Assembly: GCA_025370845.1 (NCBI GenBank)
Contig: JAMXFF010000001.1
Coordinates: forward strand, 231,120 to 276,061
Direction of reading: 5' to 3'
DNA length: 44,942 bases
Source: Laspinema palackyanum D2a
GTDB lineage: Bacteria; Cyanobacteriota; Cyanobacteriia; Cyanobacteriales; Laspinemataceae
The stretch's first letter is position 1. Every line of letters begins with the position of its first letter. The position numbers were made by a program, and so were the translations under genes. Positions 33,096-41,298 of this stretch are shown here, one piece after another. The notes under the pieces were generated by a model. That model made no database searches, was not told the origin of the DNA, and saw only the letters and a list, made by a program, of their open reading frames with translations.

Positions 33096-34148
33096 ATGAA
33101 CCAAGACACTCTAAAAACTCAAATCACCCCCGATCGCGAGGCGATTCAACTCTGGCTGCAACAACAGCCTCCCCACCAACGCCGCGATCGCCGCTTATGG
33201 GTCAAAGAGTTTTTAGCGTTTGTCGGGAAACCTCTGGCGGTGGTTACCTTAGCTGATGTCCGGGCCTTTGCTCAAACCCTCGCCGCCCGTCGCATCCCAC
33301 CCAAACAAGCTCAAGCGCGATTGTCCGTAATCAAGTCGCTGTTTGCCTATTGGTATCGTCAGGGGCAGTTGCCGGTGAATATTCCCCTTCAACATTGGCC
33401 CAAAGTCCGGGTTAAGGGACAGTCGCCTTCGAGTTCAGCGATTCTCCTCGGGATGCTGTCTGATTTAGGATCTACCCTCAGACAGAGATTTGGGCGAAAG
33501 TCCCGGAAACCCGCCACCCGTCAGAAGCAGGCCGCGTTCTGGGGTGGAGTCTGTTTGGCGGGGGTGGCGTTGGTGATTCCCGCTCATCTCAACTCTCAAG
33601 CGGAAACCACGGAAGAAGTCACAATTCCCCAGCCTGCGCCCCAAATTCGACGCCAAAGGGTGGCAAACCTCAAGGCAGCTCAGGTCCAGGCTTTTCTCGA
33701 TACGATCGCCTGGGCGGAAGGCACTGCCGGTCCCAACGCCTATCGGATGCAGTTTACCGGGAGCAAGTTTGCGAGTTTTCAGGATCATCCCCGGGAAATC
33801 AAATGTGGGTCTAGCTACGGGTCCCGACTTTGTTCCGATGCCGCAGGCAAGTATCAGTTTCTGAGTACCACTTGGGACCCCCTGGCTAAAAAAATAGGCG
33901 CGTCTGATTTCTCCCCTACGAATCAAGACCGCGCCGCGATCGCCCTGTTGGATGAATATGGGGTCTTAGAAGATATTGAGGCGGGTTCCTTCGCCTATGC
34001 GGTGATCCAGTTGATTCCCGTCTGGCCTTCCCTTCAGGATGTGGGCAATGGCGATCGCGCCCGGGCGATCGCCCGCTTGGAACAGGTATATCAGAAAAAA
34101 TTACGGAAGCATTCTTTTCAGCAAGCAGCGTTCCAGAAAAATAATTAG
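33096..34148 (+). CDS. Fusion: recombinase SAM-like domain, membrane anchor, GH104 muramidase
   Basis: 350 residues from ATG 33096. Residues about 10-105 match the core-binding (SAM-like) N-terminal domain of tyrosine recombinases: WVKEFLAFVGKPLAVVTLAD, a helix ending ARLSVIKSLFAYWYRQGQLP, then HWPKV. The catalytic recombinase domain is missing. A basic linker leads to one membrane helix (about 147-165). Residues about 195-315 match lambda endolysin R, GH104: FLDTIAWAEGT with catalytic-type Glu208, SFQDHPREI, AGKYQFLSTTWDPL and FSPTNQDRAAIALL. Cys237 and Cys246 could form a disulphide. So the muramidase should be periplasmic and the DNA-binding-like part cytoplasmic. Physiological role unknown. 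TTG 33027 would add 23 residues. Confidence 0.88.
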   Translation: MNQDTLKTQITPDREAIQLWLQQQPPHQRRDRRLWVKEFLAFVGKPLAVVTLADVRAFAQTLAARRIPPKQAQARLSVIKSLFAYWYRQGQLPVNIPLQHWPKVRVKGQSPSSSAILLGMLSDLGSTLRQRFGRKSRKPATRQKQAAFWGGVCLAGVALVIPAHLNSQAETTEEVTIPQPAPQIRRQRVANLKAAQVQAFLDTIAWAEGTAGPNAYRMQFTGSKFASFQDHPREIKCGSSYGSRLCSDAAGKYQFLSTTWDPLAKKIGASDFSPTNQDRAAIALLDEYGVLEDIEAGSFAYAVIQLIPVWPSLQDVGNGDRARAIARLEQVYQKKLRKHSFQQAAFQKNN

Positions 34149-34708
34149 CAAGCACTATTGGTCCGGCTAGTTAATATTTATTAATATTTTATTCAATGTA
34201 CTCCCTGTAAGGATTTGACCATCGTTACAGACCTCTGCCCACCCATTTTATCTTGGAAATTTCTCCCCCGTTGTTAACCCCAATGATAGAGGGGTTCTCG
34301 GGAAATCTATTCCCATTAATCTCTGCCCTCCGGGGGAGCATTTACTTGAGTCAGTTTGACAGAATAGTAGGTAAGGTAACTCGAAGCTAGGAGTAATCGC
34401 ATCAATTAATAACAGGGTTTAGTCCCCTCGGACTAACATTGCGAATTGCTGAGAAGATAGGATTAAAATAACCCCGTTTCGGGCCACAGCCCTTGAACCC
34501 TGAATCAAGGGGACTATCCATTACCTCGGTCAACGACCTGCACTATTTAAAGATTCTTAACAATTTTTTCTAGGACTTAACTTAAAATTGCGGGTCTTCA
34601 GGGTGTTCATTGCCATCGCACAGGTAGAGTCCAAAGCCGAAGAGAAATTTCAGCGTTTTAGGCCCGGCGATCGGCGAACTGAAGAGACAAAAATTAAGGA
34701 GAATATCC
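34149..34708. other. Gap upstream of the TPR protein
   Basis: About 560 bases with no gene seen. One small perfect hairpin: CCCTTGA (34490-34496) and its complement (34505-34511) with an eight-base loop. The ribosome site AAGGAG precedes ATG 34709. No phage-type attachment or further lysis gene is visible next to the fusion gene. Confidence 0.45.
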
Positions 34709-35140
34709 ATGAAAGGCATTTATAATATAGTCACTGTTTTAGCCATTAGTTTAGGAATAGGGATAGCCCCCCCTGCCCTTGCAGAAAATTTATCTGAGCC
34801 TTCTGTCCGGGAATCCCAGAGCGTGATTGAAGTCGATTCTTATGACTTTGTAGTGCTCGCAGAAGGGGCCCTGGAGGTGGGAGATTATCAAAATGCCATT
34901 TTCCATGCTAACCGGGCGATCGATATCGAACCCGGTTTAGGAAATGCCTATCTGATCCGAGGACAGGCCCGCGCCTATCAAGGGGAAATCCAAGTGGCGA
35001 TCGCGGACTTAGAAAAAGCGGCCCAGGTTTACCGTCAGAACAACAATCAAGTCGGTTATCTCCTGGCACAACAATATCTGCGGGACTTGAATGCGCCGAG
35101 TTCTCCTCAAGCCTTAACCCTTCCGGACCTCACCCCTTAA
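34709..35140 (+). CDS. Secreted small TPR protein
   Basis: 143 residues. A signal peptide (about 1-25, TVLAISLGIGIAPPALA, cleaved after ALA) and then TPR-type repeats: AEGALEVGDYQNAIFHANRAI and GNAYLIRGQARAYQGEIQVA fit the helix-turn-helix pattern, followed by a third partial unit. Such domains bind partner proteins in the periplasm or thylakoid lumen. No enzymatic motif. AAGGAG lies eight to ten bases before ATG 34709. It stands alone, between the fusion gene and a small membrane protein. Confidence 0.85.
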   Translation: MKGIYNIVTVLAISLGIGIAPPALAENLSEPSVRESQSVIEVDSYDFVVLAEGALEVGDYQNAIFHANRAIDIEPGLGNAYLIRGQARAYQGEIQVAIADLEKAAQVYRQNNNQVGYLLAQQYLRDLNAPSSPQALTLPDLTP

Positions 35141-35321
35141 TCGGGACCAGAGTCCGGCGATCGCTTCCTGAGTCCGGGCGATCGCTCCCCCTGCCCATGC
35201 CCGGATGCGATCGCCCTCCCGGAATGACCCTGTATAACTCCCCCTCTCGGAGCAAATATCACCTGTTCACCAGATTCCCGCCAATTTTCAAAATGTTCCT
35301 TGTCTGCAAAGGATAATCTTT

Positions 35322-35690
35322 ATGACTCTCAAGGCGACCCCAGCCGAATTACATTCCCTGCAAACCCTAGTAAATCCAATAAACCAGGCCGCCGAACAAA
35401 TCCACACCCTCCAGCGTCGCGCCCTAGGTGCGATCGTGATTACCCTCCTCTTGCTCATCCTCACCTATACTCTGGATGTACTGTCCGCTTGGGCCTCTAT
35501 CGCCACCTCAACGGCCCTCTCAACCTTGTGTTTATTAAACATGGTCGCCACCACCCTGACCCTACTCACTGGCGTAGCAGGCATCGGGGCCGCCATGACC
35601 TTTGTCTCCTATCGTGCTAAGGTGCTGCGGTGCATTTCCCCAAGAGGAAGGACAACAGGACCCCTGGCTCCCTCCTCATTCAATTCCTAG
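35322..35690 (+). CDS. Small membrane protein, two helices
   Basis: 122 residues. Two long hydrophobic stretches, about residues 36-60 and 66-92, separated by a short loop, with an N-terminal amphipathic helix (LHSLQTLVNPINQAAEQIHTL). AAGGA eight bases before ATG 35322 and the hydrophobic pattern support this frame over an overlapping one at 35300. Function unknown. A terminator-like hairpin with a T6 run lies about 100 bases downstream. Confidence 0.65.
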   Translation: MTLKATPAELHSLQTLVNPINQAAEQIHTLQRRALGAIVITLLLLILTYTLDVLSAWASIATSTALSTLCLLNMVATTLTLLTGVAGIGAAMTFVSYRAKVLRCISPRGRTTGPLAPSSFNS

Positions 35691-35760
35691 TCAACCCCCC
35701 TCTCAAAGCTTTTTTAAAATTAGGTCCAAATCCGGGGGTAAAAAGTCGTTTTTATCTCTT

Positions 35761-35820
35761 AGCCCGCGCTTCTCGGGCTTCCTCCGCAAATGCCCCACCC
35801 TTGAGGGTGTGGGTTTTTTC
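35761..35820 (+). terminator. Paired hairpins with T-tract
   Basis: A hairpin AGCCCG/CGGGCT (35761-35779) precedes a second one with arms CCCACCC and GGGT(GT)GGG around TTGA (35793-35813), followed by TTTTTT (35814-35819). The second looks like an intrinsic terminator with a two-base bulge. It probably serves the small membrane protein gene 70 bases upstream. Confidence 0.6.
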
Positions 35821-36558
35821 GGGGAATTTTTTCTTTTTTAGGCCAATCTCCGGGGGATTTATTACCCAGAATTTCGCCGATCGAGCAATAGCTAGGGCCT
35901 TTTCTTCCCTCTGCGGGTTAATCAATCGGATGAGGTTTTCCAATCGCGATCGGGTTGCTCAATCCCTCCGATTCACCCCAGGCAGTTTCTGCCCTTCCCC
36001 CATCAAAATTTCCGCCGATAAAGATGAGGGAAAAAAGGTTGTCAAAAGGGGCTTTATCCTGTAAAATTACTCTTTTAAATCGGTCCAAGCCGATTGAGTG
36101 GGTTACTCTAATTGGCAGGGTCGCCCCGGTACAGAATGTTAGAAGAAGGGATGGAGACCCGCTAAGAGAGGGAATCACACAAATCAAAATAACCCAAGTC
36201 CGTCCCTGTGCCCGTTGCGGACCCTAACTCCCTTAATTCGCGATGGGCCGTCCCTGAAGAATTGTAAAGATATGTAAAATATCCTTTCAGGATCTAGTAA
36301 ATTAAAATAAATTGAACACTTTTTAGCTTGGCTTTACTTCCCTCTCAAGCCTATCACTGGGGTCTACATATTATTAAACTAAGCTCTATCCGGATAAAAA
36401 TAGTCAACCCATCCCCGGGGAACATCTTAAAATTTTACCGATTTAGGGTTGCTCAATAAAAACCGTTAGTTTCTTGGAAATAAATCCAACCGATTCAAGC
36501 CGGTTGAGTTCCAAGGGAAAGGACAGTATAAACTGAAGTAAGTAAGCATAGATAGAAC
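35821..36558. other. Gap upstream of the large hybrid kinase
   Basis: About 740 bases. Overlapping open frames on both strands have no ribosome site or recognisable protein and are judged non-coding. Two related short motifs, AAATCGGTCCAAGCCGATT near 36077 and CCGATTCAAGCCGGTT near 36490, are imperfect inverted repeats. The promoter of the kinase operon should be here. Confidence 0.4.
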
Positions 36559-39500
36559 ATGAATTTAACCCGGATTCATATTATTGAAAAAAACTCGTTA
36601 ATGATCGCGCCAGATACCGGGGCGAGTGAGGCGATCGCCCTCATGAATCAACAGCGTTCCAGTTGTGCATTAGTCGTGGAGAATCATCAGGTAGTCGGCA
36701 TTTTGACCGAGGGCGATATAGTCCGAATGACCGCCGAGGCGATCGACCTTAACAGCGTCAAAGTTGCAGCAATTATGACCCGTGATCCAGTCGGGATCGT
36801 GGTTTCCGCTGAGTTAGATATTTTTTCCGTATTATCAACCCTGCGCCAGCACAAAATTCGCCACTTACCGGCTATGGATGAGTCCGGAAATATCCTGGGG
36901 GTGATTACCCAAAATACTATCCGCCAAGCCCTTCAACCCACAGATTTATTAAAATGCCACCAAGTCGCTCAGGTAATGAGCGATCGCGTGATTCACTTAC
37001 CCCCGACCGTTTCTCTGAGGGAAATCACTCAAAAAATGACCCGAGAGCAGGTCAGTTGTATTGTCATTGTTGACCCCAACCATCACTCAGGAACGATACC
37101 GCTTGGTATGATTACCGAACGGGATATCGTTAAATTTTGGGCTTCAAATTTAAACTTAGCAGAAATTGTCGCCTCCGAGGTCATGAATACCCCGTTGCTT
37201 GCGATTAAACCCGGGGATTCCTTGTGGGATGCTCATCAATTAATGGAAAAACATGAAATTCGCCGCTTAGTGGTGGTGAATGAATCGGGAAATTTAGCAG
37301 GCATACTCACTCTAACCAGCCTGTTAGAAGCCCTCGACCCGATTGAAATGTACAAAACCCTAGAGGTGTTAAAAGAGCAAGTGAATCGCGGAGGGATTGA
37401 GCTAAATCAGTTAAACGAACGCCTCCTGGAGGAAATTGCCCTGCGAGAACAGGAATTGCAGGAACGGTCCCGACTTGAGGGGGAATTGAAAGTCGCCCGC
37501 GCCGAGGCAGAAGCCGCCACAAATCGGGTGACGGATCTCCTGGAAAGTATTACGGATGCCTTCTTTTTTCTGGATTTCCAGTGGCGATTTACTTATATTA
37601 ATCCCCAAGCCGAATTGCTCTTTCAAAAACCTCTCAAAGAACTCCTGGGTCAAAGTCTTTGGGTGGAATTTCCCGAAGCGAGGCAAGGGAGATTTTATGA
37701 AGAATATCACCGGGTTGTTGCGGAAAACATTAGCCGGGAATTTTTGGAATTTTATCCCCCCATGAATCGCTGGTTTAACATTCATGCTTATCCCGCCCAG
37801 GAGGGGATTTTGGTGTATTTTGAAGATGTTACAGAGCAGATTCAAGCCGAAGCCTCTCTAAAAGAAAGCGAACAGTTTTTACGCAGCATCTATGAAGGGG
37901 TAGAAATGGCGATTTTTATTGTGGATGTCTTGGCAGATGGCACGTTTCGCTACTTTGATAGTAATCCCACCCATGAACGGATTTGGCAGATTTCCGCAGA
38001 AGAAATGACCGGGACCACTCCCGAACAGTTGTTGCCTCCATCCGTCGCTGAGGAGGTGATGCAGCGGTATCGCCACTGCATCGAAACTAGAGAACGGATA
38101 ACCTATGAAGAAAAGCTACCCTTAGAGGGCCAAGAAAGTTGGTGGTTGGCCCACTTAAGCCCAATTTTTGACAGTAGCGATCGCATTTACCGGCTGATTG
38201 GGACGAGTTTTAACATCACCGATCGCAAGCAAGCGGAAATTGCCCTGGAACAGCAACTCAAGCGCGAGCAATTACTCAATGCCATTCAAGACCGGATTCG
38301 TTCCTCCTTGAATTTAGAAGAAGTTTTAACAACCGCTGCCCACGAAGTCCGCCAATTTTTATCGAACGATCGCCTGTTAATTTATCGAGTTGATCCCGAT
38401 GGCACCGGCATCGTGGTTACCCACTCGTCCGACCCCCTTGCACCTGAGATTAACGGGAATACTTTTCCCCAGGAATGCTTTAGCCCACAGGAACTGGACC
38501 GTTACACTCAGGGGGAAATTGTAGCCATTGAAAATACCGAGTTAGTCACAGATTTCCCTTGTCTAGCGGTATTAATAAAAACCCTCAAAATTAAGGCTCA
38601 ACTGGTCATTCCGATTTTAAAAGAGCAAAATTTGTGGGGTTTACTGATTGCCCATCATTACCGCAGTCCCCGAGAATGGCATTCCTCGGAGATAGAATCC
38701 CTGCGCTCTATTGCCGGACAACTGGCGATCGCCGTTCAACAATCCATCTTATTTGAGCAAGCCAAGGCTGAACTAATTGAGCGTCAAAAAGCTGAAGAAG
38801 CTTTGCAAGCCAGCCAACGCTTCGTGCAGAATATCGCGGATACTTCTCCCAACCTCTTATATATTTACGATATTTTAGAACAGAGGAACATTTATGTAAA
38901 CCGAGAACTCGCCAAAATGTTGGGCTATTCTGATGAAGAAATTTCCAAATTTGGGCCTAATTTGTTAACATCCCTGATTCACCCCGAGGACTTGGACAAA
39001 ATTCCCGAACATTTTCAAAACCTCTCCCAAGCGCAAGAGGGAGAGATTTTTGAACTGGAATATCGGATCAGAAATAGTCAGGGAGAATGGAGCACGGTTT
39101 TAGCTCGGGAAACGATTTTCTCCAGAACAGAAGAGGGCATCGTCAAGCAACTTTTAGGCACAGCAACGGATATTACCCACCTCCGGGAAAGTGAAGCCGC
39201 CTTGCGGGAAAGTGCCGAACGGGAAAAGGCAGTCGCTTCCGCAGTCCAGCGGATTCGTCAATCCCTAGATTTAGGGACAATTTTTGCGGCAACTACGGAA
39301 GAATTGCAAGGATGTTTAACCTGTGATATTGTGGCGATTTACCGTTTTAATCCGGATTACAGTGGCGAGTTTGTTTCGGAAGCCGTCACATCACCACGAG
39401 TTTCAGTCTTGCAAAGAAACCACCAATCCCTGTACCTATCCGCGCAACCGGATCCCGAGCAACTTTGCCAGATGCAAGTTCTGATTAATTCTTGTGTAGA

Positions 39501-41298
39501 GTGGCAAGATACCCATCTGATTCAGACTGGAGGGGGTGATTTTAAGCGAGACGAGAATTGCTTGGTGGTGGAAGATATTTATCAACGCAATTTTAGCCCT
39601 TGTTACTTAGGACGATTAGAAGAATTTCAGGTTAGAGCTTACATGATTGTCCCGATTTTTTGCGGCTCAAAACTGTGGGGATTGTTAGCCGCTTACGAAA
39701 GCGATCGCCCGAGACAATGGCAACCGAGCGATCGCAAGATTGTCATCCAAATTGGCAATCAATTGGGGGTTGCCTTGCAGCAAGCGGAATTGCTCGAACA
39801 AACCAAGAAGCAATCAGAAGCCCTCCAAAAAGCGGCGATCGCAGCGGATGCGGCGAACCAAGCTAAAAGTGAATTTCTCGCGAATATGAGTCACGAATTG
39901 CGAACCCCACTGAATGCGATTCTAGGATTTACCCAACTGATGAATCGCCATTCATCCGATCGCCCCCAACACCAGGAACACTTGAGAATTATCAATCAAG
40001 CCGGAGAACATTTACTCTCGTTAATTAATGATATTCTGGAAATGTCAAAAATTGAAGCGGGGAGAACTATTTTTAACCCGACTTCCTTTCATTTAATTTC
40101 TTTACTCCGAAACCTAGAAGCAATGTTGAAGGTTCAAGCCCAACTCAAAGGCTTAACCCTAAATTTTGAATTGGATAAAAATTTGCCGCCAGTAATAATT
40201 TCTGATGAGAGCAAGTTGCGGCAGGTTTTATTTAATATGTTAGGGAATGCGATTAAATTCACGAACTCGGGTGGGGTGACCTTGCGGGCCAAACACGAAT
40301 CATATTTAAACAATAATTCCCTAAATAATTCCCCGATTTTCTCGGAAACACCATCAAACCTTTGCATTGAAATTGCCGATACCGGAGCTGGCATTGCGCC
40401 GGAAGAAATGATTCAGCTATTTGAACCCTTTTCCCAAACCGAAACGGGCCGCAAATCCCAGCAAGGCACAGGATTAGGATTGCCGATTAGTCGCAAATTT
40501 GTTCAATTAATGGGAGGAGATATTCACGTCCGCAGCACCCAGGGAGTCGGAACGGTGTTTAGCTTTAAGATTCAAATTGTGGAAATCAACGCGCTCCCAG
40601 AACCTTCGGTTCAAACCCCTGGACAAGTGATTGGGTTAGACTGTGATCAGGAACGCTATCGGATTTTAGTCGTCGATGATGCGGTTAATAATCGGCGGTT
40701 TTTAGTGACCCTGCTTTCCGAGATCGGGTTTGAGGTCCGCGAAGCCGAAAATGGTCAAGAGGCGATCGCCCTCTGGTCCAGTTGGGAGCCTGATTTGATT
40801 TGTATGGATATGCGGATGCCCGTCCTAGATGGTTATCAAGCAACCCAACAGATTAAAGCGAGTCTGAAAGGGCAGGAAACCGTGATTATCGCGCTGACTG
40901 CCAGCGCTTTTGAAGAAGAAAGGCAAGGGATTTTAGCTTGCGGTTGTGATGATTTTCTGCACAAACCGTTTCGAGAAGAAGTCCTCCTAGAAAAAATATC
41001 CAGTCATCTAGGGGTTACCTATCGTTATGCACCAAAAAATCCTCCCTGTACCCAAGAATCTTCCTCTAAATCTAACCTATTAAATCGACATGAAATTAAA
41101 AAATATTTATCTCAAATGCCCTCGGAATTTGTCACAAATCTTTATCAATTTGCTTCGCAAGGTTACGATGAAGGAATTTTTGAATTACTGGAATTCATCC
41201 CATCAGAAAATAGCTCTCTCGCTCATACCTTGAGAGAATTAACCAAAAATTTTGATTTTGAAATGATTATTGAATTAACTGAACAGGAGGAGGCATGA
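36559..41298 (+). CDS. Multisensor hybrid histidine kinase, CBS-PAS-GAF
   Basis: 1579 residues. Order: two CBS pairs (about 1-125 and 130-265), coiled coil (270-325), PAS (about 325-430), PAS (about 437-560), GAF (about 575-730), PAS (755-880), GAF (about 890-1075), HisKA SHELRTPLNAI (His1112), ATPase (LFNMLGNAIKFT, GTGLGLPIS), receiver (Asp1417 in CMDMRMP, Lys1469 in LHKPF), and an 80-residue helical tail. The CBS domains should bind adenine nucleotides. The first GAF has Cys640 and Cys668, the second Cys1015 in SPCYLGRL, both near bilin-attachment positions. No membrane segment. Its stop overlaps the start of the next gene by ATGA, so the pair is one operon. Start ATG 36559. Confidence 0.94.
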   Translation: MNLTRIHIIEKNSLMIAPDTGASEAIALMNQQRSSCALVVENHQVVGILTEGDIVRMTAEAIDLNSVKVAAIMTRDPVGIVVSAELDIFSVLSTLRQHKIRHLPAMDESGNILGVITQNTIRQALQPTDLLKCHQVAQVMSDRVIHLPPTVSLREITQKMTREQVSCIVIVDPNHHSGTIPLGMITERDIVKFWASNLNLAEIVASEVMNTPLLAIKPGDSLWDAHQLMEKHEIRRLVVVNESGNLAGILTLTSLLEALDPIEMYKTLEVLKEQVNRGGIELNQLNERLLEEIALREQELQERSRLEGELKVARAEAEAATNRVTDLLESITDAFFFLDFQWRFTYINPQAELLFQKPLKELLGQSLWVEFPEARQGRFYEEYHRVVAENISREFLEFYPPMNRWFNIHAYPAQEGILVYFEDVTEQIQAEASLKESEQFLRSIYEGVEMAIFIVDVLADGTFRYFDSNPTHERIWQISAEEMTGTTPEQLLPPSVAEEVMQRYRHCIETRERITYEEKLPLEGQESWWLAHLSPIFDSSDRIYRLIGTSFNITDRKQAEIALEQQLKREQLLNAIQDRIRSSLNLEEVLTTAAHEVRQFLSNDRLLIYRVDPDGTGIVVTHSSDPLAPEINGNTFPQECFSPQELDRYTQGEIVAIENTELVTDFPCLAVLIKTLKIKAQLVIPILKEQNLWGLLIAHHYRSPREWHSSEIESLRSIAGQLAIAVQQSILFEQAKAELIERQKAEEALQASQRFVQNIADTSPNLLYIYDILEQRNIYVNRELAKMLGYSDEEISKFGPNLLTSLIHPEDLDKIPEHFQNLSQAQEGEIFELEYRIRNSQGEWSTVLARETIFSRTEEGIVKQLLGTATDITHLRESEAALRESAEREKAVASAVQRIRQSLDLGTIFAATTEELQGCLTCDIVAIYRFNPDYSGEFVSEAVTSPRVSVLQRNHQSLYLSAQPDPEQLCQMQVLINSCVEWQDTHLIQTGGGDFKRDENCLVVEDIYQRNFSPCYLGRLEEFQVRAYMIVPIFCGSKLWGLLAAYESDRPRQWQPSDRKIVIQIGNQLGVALQQAELLEQTKKQSEALQKAAIAADAANQAKSEFLANMSHELRTPLNAILGFTQLMNRHSSDRPQHQEHLRIINQAGEHLLSLINDILEMSKIEAGRTIFNPTSFHLISLLRNLEAMLKVQAQLKGLTLNFELDKNLPPVIISDESKLRQVLFNMLGNAIKFTNSGGVTLRAKHESYLNNNSLNNSPIFSETPSNLCIEIADTGAGIAPEEMIQLFEPFSQTETGRKSQQGTGLGLPISRKFVQLMGGDIHVRSTQGVGTVFSFKIQIVEINALPEPSVQTPGQVIGLDCDQERYRILVVDDAVNNRRFLVTLLSEIGFEVREAENGQEAIALWSSWEPDLICMDMRMPVLDGYQATQQIKASLKGQETVIIALTASAFEEERQGILACGCDDFLHKPFREEVLLEKISSHLGVTYRYAPKNPPCTQESSSKSNLLNRHEIKKYLSQMPSEFVTNLYQFASQGYDEGIFELLEFIPSENSSLAHTLRELTKNFDFEMIIELTEQEEA

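Noticed and set aside
33096-34148. Prophage or integron as the source of the recombinase-like domain
   Set aside because: No catalytic recombinase residues, no attachment sites, and no phage structural or lysis genes are visible nearby; still possible as an ancient origin.
35300-35620. 106-codon frame overlapping the small membrane protein
   Set aside because: It lacks a ribosome site and the alternative frame from 35322 has one plus two clear membrane helices.
35630-36227. Overlapping frames on both strands upstream of the large kinase
   Set aside because: They overlap each other and a terminator, lack ribosome sites and look random.
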